A program made the translations under genes and the position numbers. Below are positions 42,591 to 50,823 of a stretch of 64,000 bases of DNA, in pieces (position 1 is the stretch's first letter; each line of letters begins with the position of its first letter). Source of the stretch: DASUAS01 sp963841415 (lineage in GTDB: Bacteria > Actinomycetota > Acidimicrobiia > IMCC26256 > DASPTH01); the NCBI GenBank assembly GCA_963841415.1, contig CAWJCN010000003.1, forward strand, positions 124,001 through 188,000, in the 5' to 3' direction. Under the pieces are notes generated by a model. The model was not told the DNA's origin and did no database searches. It worked only from the letters and a program-made list of their open reading frames with translations.

Positions 42591-43770
42591 CGGCGTCGAC
42601 GAGGTGGCCGACGTCGTCGCTGGTCAGGCCGTGGTGGGTCGGCAGCGAGAGCGACCGGTCCATGACCCGGTCGCAGTTGGGGAGCCCACCGTCGGGCACG
42701 CGGCGCGGGATGTCGGCGAATCCCGGTTGGCGGAGGATGTTGCCGGTCCAGACCATTCGCGTCGCGACATCGCGCGCGTGGAAGTGCTCCTGCATCGCGA
42801 CGCGGTCGATGTCGTCCGCGAGCAGGAAGGGGTAGCGCATCCAGGTCGTCTCGACGCCGTCGGTCGTCCGCGGGTGCACGATCTTGTCGTCGTGCTTCGC
42901 GAACGCCTCCGCGATCGAATCGAAGGTCTGCCGGCGACGACGGTTGAACTCGTCGAGCTTGTCCATCTGCACGAGTCCGTACGCCGCCATGATCTCCGAC
43001 GGCTCGAAGTTGTAGCCCATGTCGTCGAACACGAACACGAGGTCGTAGGGCGTGCCGTCGGCGAGTGGGCCGAACCGCTCGTGGTCGCCCTGCCGGCTGC
43101 CGAAGAGGTAGGTCTCCGAACGACGGCCCCACCGGCGCCGCACGAGTGTCTCGTCGAACCAGTCCGCGTCGTCGACACCGATCATCCCGCCGTTGCCCGC
43201 CGCGGTGATGGCGTGCGTGCGGGCGAAGCTCGTGACCGAGATGTGCGACCGCAGCCCGGTGCGGGTGCCGCGCAGGTGCGAGTCGAGCACGTCGCAGCTG
43301 TCTTCCACGACGAGGAGACCGTGGGCGTCGGCGATGGCGCGGATCCGGTCCCAGTCGGGACAATTGCCGACGAGGTTCGGAGCGAGGATGGCCTTCGTGC
43401 GCGGCCCGACCATGGCCTCGATGCCATCGACGTCGATCTGGAACGTGTCGGGCTCGACGTCGACGAAGACGGGGATGATCCCGTTGCGCACGAGCGGGGC
43501 GATGTCGCTCGAGAACGTGAGCGGCGACGTGATGACCTCGTCGCCGGGCTCGCATCCGAGCAGGTCGACGGCGAGCCAGAGCGCCGACGTCCCGGAGTTG
43601 ACCATCACGCCGTGGCGCTTGGCCAGGAGCTCGGCGCCGCGTGCCTCGAACTCGGCCACGCGGGGACCGAGGTCGCGCAGGCCGTCGTCCAGCGCCTGCA
43701 GGACCGCGTCGACCTCGCGCTGGTCGTGCACGGGGCCGGCTTCGGTGATCTTGTGGCGGTGCGCGTTCAC
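42571..43770 (-). CDS. DegT/DnrJ-fold PLP enzyme with His in place of the catalytic Lys (ColD-like)
   Basis: 399 residues of the sugar aminotransferase fold: 'VMVNSGTSALWLAVDLL' (phosphate-binding GTS 60-62), 'LVVEDSCD' with Asp 157 for the PLP pyridine nitrogen, and 'SFARTHAITAAGNGGM' where other family members have a PLP-binding Lys. Here it is His 186. The same Lys-to-His change marks the 3-dehydratases ColD and CDP-hexulose dehydrase E1, which remove the C3 hydroxyl rather than transfer an amino group. The GTG at 43770 overlaps the GMC oxidoreductase stop by 4 bp. A deoxysugar-forming role is inferred; no other sugar genes are adjacent. Confidence 0.75.
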   Translation of the reverse strand: MNAHRHKITEAGPVHDQREVDAVLQALDDGLRDLGPRVAEFEARGAELLAKRHGVMVNSGTSALWLAVDLLGCEPGDEVITSPLTFSSDIAPLVRNGIIPVFVDVEPDTFQIDVDGIEAMVGPRTKAILAPNLVGNCPDWDRIRAIADAHGLLVVEDSCDVLDSHLRGTRTGLRSHISVTSFARTHAITAAGNGGMIGVDDADWFDETLVRRRWGRRSETYLFGSRQGDHERFGPLADGTPYDLVFVFDDMGYNFEPSEIMAAYGLVQMDKLDEFNRRRRQTFDSIAEAFAKHDDKIVHPRTTDGVETTWMRYPFLLADDIDRVAMQEHFHARDVATRMVWTGNILRQPGFADIPRRVPDGGLPNCDRVMDRSLSLPTHHGLTSDDVGHLVDAVIDWRP

Positions 43771-45815
43771 GGCGTGGCCTCCAGCATGAAGTCGAGGAGT
43801 CCTTCCTCGAGGTACTCGGGGAAGTCGAACGGGCGCACTGGCGTGACCCGTTCCGGTGTGTAGCTCAATGCCGCGCGCACGGTGGGCGCAAGGTAGTAGG
43901 AGGCTGCCACGACGTAGCGAATCGTTGCCAGGTCGCGGTCGGTGGGCTCCTCGACGGCGAGCGCGTCGCGCAGCGCAGGTGCGAGATCGGGACGGGCGCG
44001 CAGGACGCGGTCGAGCTGCTCGTCGGCCACACCGACGCCAGATGCGGCCGGCATGTCGTCGGACGCAGGGATGAGCTCGTCGGCGAGCGCGCGCAGCCGG
44101 GCTCGCTCGTCCGTCGTGGGCAGGCGCACCGGCTCGGTGACCGGCGTCTCGGTTGACGACGCGGTGGTGGGTCCCGTGAAGGAGACGGTGCGATGGTGTG
44201 CCGGCCGGGGCACGTCGTGACGGCGCGCGAGGAGACGGTCGGCGGCGCGGAGCGCGACCGCGGCGATGGTGGTGGTCGGGTTGGCCGAGCCGGCCGTCAC
44301 GAACACGCTCCCGTCGGGGATCACGAGGTTCGCGACCTCGTGCGCGCGACAGTCGGCATCGACGACCGAGGCGGTTGCATCGGTGCCCATGCGCGCGGTG
44401 CCCATGAAGTGACCGTTGGCGGCGTGGCGTACGACGCCCGCGTCGGACGCACCCGCCGCGGTGAGGGATTCGCGCGCGCGTTCCGCGTGCCACTCCATGA
44501 GACGTCCCGTGTTGTCCCCGAGCCGGTAGCGGATGTCGGGAGCCGGTATGCCGTCGCCGTCGACCACCGTGGGCGAGAGCGTGACGCGGTTGTCCGGGTC
44601 GGGCAGGTCCTCGGTGATCAGCACCCAGCTCGCGGTGCGACCCAAGCGCTGGCGCACGTTGTCGTGGTGCTCGGCCCCCCAACGCCCGCGCCCGTCCGGG
44701 GCCAGCGCCGCCCGCAACGGCCCGCCGGCACTGCCCAACGACCACGTCGCGCCGCGCACGAATCCGCGCGCCGGATCACTGTCGGCGAATTCGAGGCTGT
44801 GGATCAGCGCGCCCGCGTGCGCGTGCCACGCGTCGAGCGGCTCGTCGAACGCGCCGACGACGGACACCAGCGGATGCAACATGAGGTTGCGCCCGACGAG
44901 CCCGGAAGAGTTGGCGAGCCCGTCGGGATGCTGCGCGCTCGCCGACGCCAGCAAGAGCCGCGCGGTCCCGATGCCGTTGCTGGCACAGACGACGACGTCG
45001 GCCGCGGTGTAGTGGTCGTGTCCATCACGGTCGACCCACTCCGCGCCAGAGGCGAGCCCCCGATCGTCGACCACGAGGCGGCGCACGCGTGCGCCAGTGA
45101 CGACGCGACCGCCCCCGCGCACCACGTCCGGCCAGTGCGTGAGATCAGTCGATGCCTTGGCGCCCTCGTTGCAACCGGAGCCGCACGATCCGCGTTGCAC
45201 GCACGGGTTCCGCCCTTCGTGCGGTGCCGACAGGATCGCGTTGGTCCCCGGCCACCAGTGCCAACCGAGACGCGCGTGCGCACGCGCGACGCGCAGTCCC
45301 GCCGCGCCGATCGGGAGTGGCGGCACCGGCGGATCGGCCCCCGGTGGATACATCGGGTTGCCGCCCAGGCCCGACACGCCGAAGTCGTGATCGGTCGCCT
45401 CGTAGTAGGGCTGCAGCTCGGCGTAGGAGATGGGCCAGTCGTCGGCGACGCCGTCGACGCTGCGCACGCGGAAGTCGTCGGGCAGCATGCGCGGCCACTG
45501 CGCGTTGTAGAGGACGCTCCCACCACCGACGCCGTTGAAGTTGAGCACGCCGAAGTCGGACTGGCTGAGATCGATCGGGTAGTCGGCGGGACGGTTGCGG
45601 ATCCGCGGGACGCTCGACCACTGCTTGGCCGCGACCAGCTCCCACTCAGGAGTCGCGCCGGGGTACTCGACCCGATCGGGCCACACACCCTGCTCGAGAC
45701 ACACCACCGACAGACCGGCCTCGACGAGACGCTTCGCCACCACCGCGCCCGCGACGCCGGCGCCGATGATCAGGACGTCGGACGGCTCGGAGCTCGTGGG
45801 ATCGGGCGAAGCCAC
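43767..45815 (-). CDS. GMC oxidoreductase fused to a gluconate 2-dehydrogenase subunit 3-like domain
   Basis: 682 residues. FAD Rossmann motif 'VLIIGAGVAGAVVAKRL' (15-30), GMC signature-like 'NGVGGGSVLYNAQWP', catalytic His region 'NGHFMGTARMG' and the closing FAD segment 'GSANPTTTIAAVALRAADRL'. The last 120 residues ('TTDERARLRALADELIPASDDMP...') are the gluconate 2-dehydrogenase subunit 3 family, usually a separate small protein. It probably oxidises a sugar or polyol alcohol. Co-transcribed with the ColD-like enzyme. Confidence 0.83.
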   Translation of the reverse strand: MASPDPTSSEPSDVLIIGAGVAGAVVAKRLVEAGLSVVCLEQGVWPDRVEYPGATPEWELVAAKQWSSVPRIRNRPADYPIDLSQSDFGVLNFNGVGGGSVLYNAQWPRMLPDDFRVRSVDGVADDWPISYAELQPYYEATDHDFGVSGLGGNPMYPPGADPPVPPLPIGAAGLRVARAHARLGWHWWPGTNAILSAPHEGRNPCVQRGSCGSGCNEGAKASTDLTHWPDVVRGGGRVVTGARVRRLVVDDRGLASGAEWVDRDGHDHYTAADVVVCASNGIGTARLLLASASAQHPDGLANSSGLVGRNLMLHPLVSVVGAFDEPLDAWHAHAGALIHSLEFADSDPARGFVRGATWSLGSAGGPLRAALAPDGRGRWGAEHHDNVRQRLGRTASWVLITEDLPDPDNRVTLSPTVVDGDGIPAPDIRYRLGDNTGRLMEWHAERARESLTAAGASDAGVVRHAANGHFMGTARMGTDATASVVDADCRAHEVANLVIPDGSVFVTAGSANPTTTIAAVALRAADRLLARRHDVPRPAHHRTVSFTGPTTASSTETPVTEPVRLPTTDERARLRALADELIPASDDMPAASGVGVADEQLDRVLRARPDLAPALRDALAVEEPTDRDLATIRYVVAASYYLAPTVRAALSYTPERVTPVRPFDFPEYLEEGLLDFMLEATP

Positions 45816-45841
45816 CCCACCGGTTTAGCGGAAGCGTGGAG

Positions 45842-46045
45842 CTAGAAGTGCGGGCCCCGAATGGTCGGGTCGAGCACCTGTGCCGCCGCCTGCACGCCTG
45901 CGACCGGCAGCCCGGTCGGGTCGAGCAGCCCGAGCTGCACCTCCGACATCGTGGCCATCGTCGTCTCGAGGTCGCCGGCGGTCTCGGCGTCCATGTGCTC
46001 GCCGGAGAGCGCTTCCATGGTCGGTTCGGTCGCGATCGCGTTCAT
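45842..46045 (-). CDS. Small protein, probable internal deletion of an NTF2-like gene
   Basis: 67 residues from the ATG at 46045, which has GAGGAGG just upstream. The start ('EALSGEHMDAETAGDLETTMATMS') and the end ('VQLGLLDPTGLPVAGVQAAAQVLDP') look like the first and last parts of a nuclear transport factor 2-like protein with the middle missing. Whether the short frame is expressed is unknown. Confidence 0.4.
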   Translation of the reverse strand: MNAIATEPTMEALSGEHMDAETAGDLETTMATMSEVQLGLLDPTGLPVAGVQAAAQVLDPTIRGPHF

Positions 46046-46229
46046 CCCCGCCTCCTCGGCGTCCGCGGCGAGCTCGGAGTGGCACGCCCATGACCCATCG
46101 ACCCACCACGGAGTTGATCGACCGGGAGGCGGCGGCCTTGAGTGGTTCAACTGGGCCGACGACCCCGAGGCGCGCGCCGCGTCGCCCGACTCCGCGCGCC
46201 GGACGACGGCTGACGAGTCGCGCCGCGGC

Positions 46230-47111
46230 TCAGACCTGACCGTTCGAGCCCGCGCCACCACCGAAGCGACCGAAGCCACCGAACCCGCCGACGCACTGTC
46301 CGCCCACCGGGGCCGAGATCGCGACCCGGTCGGCGGTGACCCCGCCGCCGCTCGACGCGCCGGTGACGGTGACGCACGCACCGACGGTCACGTCGGTCGC
46401 GCTGGCACTGACGGTCTGCGTGATCTGGGTCGAGCCGGTGAGCGCGACCTTGACGTCGGTGGTAGTGATCTTCGGCTTGGTGTTGCTCGTCGATGCGTGC
46501 TTGGTCTTCGTGGACTTCGACGACTTCGTGTTCTTCGTGGTGGCGGGACGGACGAAGGCGGTCGACTTCACGACCACCGACCCACCGTTCACCGACACCA
46601 CCGGTCCCGACGCGATCGCGAGGTTGGCGGGTCGGGTGCGGTTGCTCGGCGCGCCGTTCCGTCCACCGCCGCCGAAGTTGCGCGGCCGTTGCCCGTTGCC
46701 GAAGCGGAAACCACCAGAGCGTGCGCCCGCGCCTCCGTTGTTCCCCGGACCGGCGCAGCCGTTCGCGGCCGGCGGGCTGACCGCGACGGTCTGCGCGGTG
46801 ATGCCCTTCGCGGTGGATCCGCTCCCGAGCACGCGCACGCACGTCCCGACGGTGATCGCCGACGCGGCTGCGCTCTCGCGCTTCGTGTACTGCGTGTCCG
46901 ACTGCAGGGTGACCGTCGACTCGCTGCTCTGCGCGGTGTTGCTCACCTGCACCGACGTCCCGTGCACGCTGGTGACCGACCCCACTGCGAATCCACCACC
47001 GTTCGCGGTTTGCGCGAGCGCCGGCCCCGCGCTCAGCGCAAGCGCGACGAGTGCACCCGGCACGACGACGGCGAGCATTCGGCGACGGTGCGGGGTACGT
47101 GCGAACGACAT
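46230..47111 (-). CDS. Secreted DUF5666-like repeat protein
   Basis: 293 residues: signal peptide (1-34, '...ALVALALSAGPALAQT'), then two beta-rich modules ('VGSVTSVHGTSVQVSNT...VGTCVRVLGSGS' and 'ASGPVVSVNGGSVVVKST...VGACVTVTGASS') that look like DUF5666 repeats. They are separated by a Gly/Asn/Arg-rich and a Thr/Lys-rich linker. The C-terminus is Gly-rich. The ATG at 47111 has AGGAG 7 nt upstream and lies 34 bp after the adaptor gene, so it ends the export operon. Possibly a substrate or outer partner of the exporter. Confidence 0.65.
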   Translation of the reverse strand: MSFARTPHRRRMLAVVVPGALVALALSAGPALAQTANGGGFAVGSVTSVHGTSVQVSNTAQSSESTVTLQSDTQYTKRESAAASAITVGTCVRVLGSGSTAKGITAQTVAVSPPAANGCAGPGNNGGAGARSGGFRFGNGQRPRNFGGGGRNGAPSNRTRPANLAIASGPVVSVNGGSVVVKSTAFVRPATTKNTKSSKSTKTKHASTSNTKPKITTTDVKVALTGSTQITQTVSASATDVTVGACVTVTGASSGGGVTADRVAISAPVGGQCVGGFGGFGRFGGGAGSNGQV

Positions 47112-47145
47112 GGTCGTGCTCCTGTTCTCGTTCCGAGTGCTCACG

Positions 47146-48909
47146 TCAACCGCCCCGCCCGGCGCGCCCGGAGCCGCCGCCGGCGCCACCCGCGCCGCCC
47201 GCGCCACCCGCGCCGCCGAACAGGCGGCCGAACCCGCCGAAGGTCGTCGTCGACTGCGCGCCGTTCGCCGACGAGGTGGCCGAACCGGGGAGCGGCGCCG
47301 AGCTGTCCGCCAGCACCACCGAGGTGCCCCGGGTGATGCCGGAGCGGATCTCGGTCCAGACGGTGCCGACCACGCCGACCTGCACCGGCGTGAGCGTCTC
47401 GGCGCCGTTGCGCAGCACGTTCACGAAGTGACGACCGCGCACGGTGACGACCGCCGACGTCGGGATGGCCAGGGCCGACTTCGCCTTCCGCGTCACGATG
47501 GCGACGGTCCCGGTCGCGCCGTCGTGCAGCGCGACGTCCGGATGTGTCAGCCCGACGACGACGCGGTACGTCGTGTCAGTGGACGATGTGGACGCGGGCG
47601 CGACCGAGATCGCGACGACCTTGCCCGCCAACTTGTGATGATGGCCGTCGGGCTCGACGGTCGCGCCCTGGCCGACGGCCACCGACGGGATCTGGTCGAC
47701 GCCGACCGTCGTCGACACCTCGTAGCCTCCGTCGCCCTCGACGACGATGTTCTCGGTCGACGAGCCGGCGGACACGGGGTCGCCGACCTTCATGTTCACG
47801 GCGACGACCGTCCCGGCGAGCGGGCTCGCGATCGTGGCCTGATCCATCGACTGCTGCGCCGCGAGCACCGCGACCGCAGCGGCATCGACGTCGCGTTGCG
47901 CGGCCACGAGGTCGGCGGCCGATGGACCAGCGCTCGACCCTTGGCTCCCGCCCGATCCAAGGCTCCCGCCCGACCCGCTGCGCGTGCCGCCGCTCGTGCC
48001 GCCGCTCGTGCCACGGGCGCCAGTGGGCGACGAGGTCGACGCGGGCGGGGTCGTCGTCGGCGTTTCCGCCGCCGCGAGCAACGCGTCGAGGTGCGCGGCC
48101 GCGTCGGCGAGCGTCTGTTGCGCGTTGCGCACGGCGGACTGCGCGTCGGTCACGGCGGCGATGGCTTGCTGGCATGCCGTGGCGTCGGGTGGCGGACTGC
48201 TCGGGAGCGTCGTGGTGGTGGTCGATGGCGTGACGAACGCCGCGCACACGCTGGTCTCCGACGTGATCGCCGTCGCGGCGGCGGCAAGTGCGGCGTCGAC
48301 GTGCTGCTGCGCGGTGACCACTGCTTGCCGGGCGGCGACGAGCAGCGGGTCGGTCGTGGCCGCAGTGAGCACGAGCGGCGGTCGGTCGCCCTGCTCGTGC
48401 GCGGTGGTGGTCGCCGACCCGCTGCTGCCGCCGACACTGCCGGATCCGAGCGATATCGACTGACCGTCCATCCCCTTCGAGAGGGTCAACTGCGCCTGGG
48501 CCAGCGCCGCCTGCTTCTCGTGGAGCGTGCGGGCCAGCGCGCTGGTGTCGAGCGAGGCGAGGGTGCCGCTCGCGTCGACGCGGTCGCCGACCTCGACGTT
48601 GACCGATGCCACCGTGCCGCTCGCCGGGAAGGCCACCGCGGCCTGGGCGATCGGCTCGATGGTCGCGACACCGGTCTGCAGCGCGTCGACATCCTCGATC
48701 GACGCGTCAGCGGTGCGGTACGAGTCGCCGGAACCGCCGAACGCCTCCACAGCGACGGCACTTCCTGCGAGCACCACTGCCACGACCGCGGTCACGACGA
48801 TCGCGGTGCGGCGGTACCACGGCCGGCGTGGCGGTGATTGCGTTCCCGACTCGGGAAACAACGTCGCGAGGCGTCGTTCGGCGGACTCGCGGCGCGGCGC
48901 GTCCATCAC
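47146..48909 (-). CDS. HlyD/MacA-like membrane adaptor 2 of the export operon
   Basis: 587 residues: short cytoplasmic N-terminus, one membrane helix (about 35-57), a lipoyl-like half ('FPASGTVASVNVEVGDRVDASG'), a long coiled-coil hairpin with Ala/Gln repeats and Ser/Gly-rich insert, the second lipoyl half ('ASPLAGTVVAVNMKVGDPVSAG') and beta-barrel domains. This is the periplasmic-adaptor fold of MacA, present also in monoderms. Overlaps the permease stop by 4 bp. A Gly-rich C-terminus is unusual. Confidence 0.8.
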   Translation of the reverse strand: MMDAPRRESAERRLATLFPESGTQSPPRRPWYRRTAIVVTAVVAVVLAGSAVAVEAFGGSGDSYRTADASIEDVDALQTGVATIEPIAQAAVAFPASGTVASVNVEVGDRVDASGTLASLDTSALARTLHEKQAALAQAQLTLSKGMDGQSISLGSGSVGGSSGSATTTAHEQGDRPPLVLTAATTDPLLVAARQAVVTAQQHVDAALAAAATAITSETSVCAAFVTPSTTTTTLPSSPPPDATACQQAIAAVTDAQSAVRNAQQTLADAAAHLDALLAAAETPTTTPPASTSSPTGARGTSGGTSGGTRSGSGGSLGSGGSQGSSAGPSAADLVAAQRDVDAAAVAVLAAQQSMDQATIASPLAGTVVAVNMKVGDPVSAGSSTENIVVEGDGGYEVSTTVGVDQIPSVAVGQGATVEPDGHHHKLAGKVVAISVAPASTSSTDTTYRVVVGLTHPDVALHDGATGTVAIVTRKAKSALAIPTSAVVTVRGRHFVNVLRNGAETLTPVQVGVVGTVWTEIRSGITRGTSVVLADSSAPLPGSATSSANGAQSTTTFGGFGRLFGGAGGAGGAGGAGGGSGRAGRGG

Positions 48910-50138
48910 TCACTCCTCAGCGCGTCGATGGGAGCAAGGCGGGCCGCGCGCGACGCGGGGTACACGCCGAAGACGACACCGATGCCGACCGCGACCACGA
49001 TCGCTCCGAGCGCGGCCGGTACCGAGATGACGACCTGCGAGCTGCTGACCGCGGGGATGACGACCGCGCCGAGCAGCCCAAGCGCGACGCCGAGCACGCC
49101 CCCCGCGAGGCCGAGCACCGAGGCCTCCACGAGGAACTGGCGCCGGATGAGACTCGGTCGCGCACCGATCGCCTTGCGCACGCCGATCTCGCGGTAGCGC
49201 TCGGTGACCGACACCAACATGATGTTCATCACACCGATGCCGCCGACGAGCAACGCGATGACCGCGATGCCGGCCAGCATCACGGTGAGCGTGTCGTCCA
49301 CCGAAGTGGACGCGGCGAGGATCGACTGCTGCGTCGCGATGTCGAAGTCGGCGTTCGCCGCGGTCGTGATCCTGTGGGTGTTCAGCAACAACGCGTTGGT
49401 CTCTTGGTACGCAGCCGAAAGTGCGTGCGCCGACGTCGCCTTCACGTAGATCGAGCTCACCGAGTTGCGGCTGACGCCACCGACCAGCTTCTGCGCGTAC
49501 GTCGTCGTCGGCACGATCGCGAGGTCGTTGTTCGACGTCTGCTCCGAGGAGCTCAGGGGTTGGAGCACGCCGACGACCTCGAGCCGCACGCCGTTGTCGG
49601 CGACGGTCTGGCCGAGCGGGTTGGCCGCGCCGAACAGCTGCTGCGCGGTGTCGGGTCCGAGCACGACGACCGAGCTCACGTCACGTTGGTCGGCGGCGGT
49701 GAGGAACCGGCCCGAACTGACCGAGCGGGAGCGCACGACCGACCAGCTCGGTGTCGTCCCGGTGAGCGACGTCGTCCAGTTGGTGCTGCCGACGACGAGC
49801 TCGGCCGACGACGTCGAGACGGGCGCCAGCGCCTCGACGTCGGGTGCGTCGGCCTTCGTCGCCAGTGCCGCCGCGTCCTCTTGGGTGAGCGTCGACGCGG
49901 ACCCGAAGCCGCCGCGCAGGCCCGCCGTCGACGTCGAGCTGCCGGGTGACACGACGAGCACGTTGGTGCCAAGCTGGTCGATCTGGTCCTGCACCTGCTG
50001 CTTCGCGCCATCGGCGATGCCGACCGTGAGCACGACGGCGGTGATGCCGATGAGGATGCCGAGCATCGTCAACGCCGAGCGCAGCCGGTGGGTCCGCACC
50101 GCTTCGGTGGCGGTGCGCAGCGTGTCGCGCCAGCTCAT
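48906..50138 (-). CDS. MacB-like ABC permease
   Basis: 410 residues: N-terminal helix ('RSALTMLGILIGITAVVLTVGIADGAKQ'), a MacB extracytoplasmic domain and three C-terminal helices ('VMLAGIAVIALLVGGIGVMNIMLVSV'), with the 'ERYREIGVRKAIGA' coupling loop. The ATG at 50138 overlaps the ATPase stop by 4 bp. With the ATPase and adaptors it should form a tripartite-like exporter; substrate unknown. Confidence 0.9.
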   Translation of the reverse strand: MSWRDTLRTATEAVRTHRLRSALTMLGILIGITAVVLTVGIADGAKQQVQDQIDQLGTNVLVVSPGSSTSTAGLRGGFGSASTLTQEDAAALATKADAPDVEALAPVSTSSAELVVGSTNWTTSLTGTTPSWSVVRSRSVSSGRFLTAADQRDVSSVVVLGPDTAQQLFGAANPLGQTVADNGVRLEVVGVLQPLSSSEQTSNNDLAIVPTTTYAQKLVGGVSRNSVSSIYVKATSAHALSAAYQETNALLLNTHRITTAANADFDIATQQSILAASTSVDDTLTVMLAGIAVIALLVGGIGVMNIMLVSVTERYREIGVRKAIGARPSLIRRQFLVEASVLGLAGGVLGVALGLLGAVVIPAVSSSQVVISVPAALGAIVVAVGIGVVFGVYPASRAARLAPIDALRSE

Positions 50139-50821
50139 GGTGCGGTGGGCGTCCACACGCGCCCGTCTCGGATCTCGACCCGGCGGGCCGCGCGCGCCGC
50201 GATGTCGTGCTCGTGGGTGATGAGGACGATGGTGCTGCCGTCGCGGTTGAGCGCCTCGAGGAGATCGAGCACGTCGGCGGTCGACGCCGAGTCGAGGTTG
50301 CCGGTCGGCTCGTCGGCGAGGATCACCGTCGGTTCGGTCACGAGCGCGCGCGCGATCGCGACGCGTTGTTGCTGACCACCGGACAGTTCGCTCGGTCGGT
50401 GATGCTCGCGGTCGGCGAGCCCGACGCGGTCAAGCGCGGCGCGCGCTCGTTGGGCGCGCTCGGCGGGTGGGACCCCCGCGTAGACGAGCGGCAGCTCGAC
50501 GTTGCGCCACGCGGGCAGGTAGGCGAGCAGGTTGAACTGCTGGAACACGAACCCGATGAAGAGGTTGCGCACGTCGGCGAGCATGTTCTCGTCGAACGCC
50601 GACACGTCGTGCCCGGCGAGGAAGAAGCACCCGCGCGTCGGCACGTCGAGGCACCCGAGCAGGTGCATGAGGGTCGACTTGCCCGAACCCGAGGGTCCGG
50701 TGACCGCGACGAACTCGCCGTCCTCGATGCGCAGCGAGATCCCGCGCAGCGCGGGGACTTCGACGTCGCCGAGGGAGTACACCTTGTCGACATCCTCGAG
50801 CTCCATCACGGCGGTCGGCAC
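50135..50821 (-). CDS. MacB-type ABC ATP-binding protein
   Basis: 228 residues with Walker A 'GPSGSGKST', signature 'LSGGQQQRVAIARAL', Walker B 'VILADEPTGNLD' and 'LITHEHD'. The GTG at 50821 is 2 bp after the first adaptor's stop. A shorter start at an in-frame ATG (50806) is possible. Drives the permease that follows. Confidence 0.92.
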   Translation of the reverse strand: MPTAVMELEDVDKVYSLGDVEVPALRGISLRIEDGEFVAVTGPSGSGKSTLMHLLGCLDVPTRGCFFLAGHDVSAFDENMLADVRNLFIGFVFQQFNLLAYLPAWRNVELPLVYAGVPPAERAQRARAALDRVGLADREHHRPSELSGGQQQRVAIARALVTEPTVILADEPTGNLDSASTADVLDLLEALNRDGSTIVLITHEHDIAARAARRVEIRDGRVWTPTAP

Positions 50822-50823
50822 CG

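Noticed and set aside
46046..46229. A short plus-strand gene starting with the ATG at 46090
   Set aside because: The frame quickly becomes Arg/Pro-rich, has no homology and lies between two minus-strand genes.
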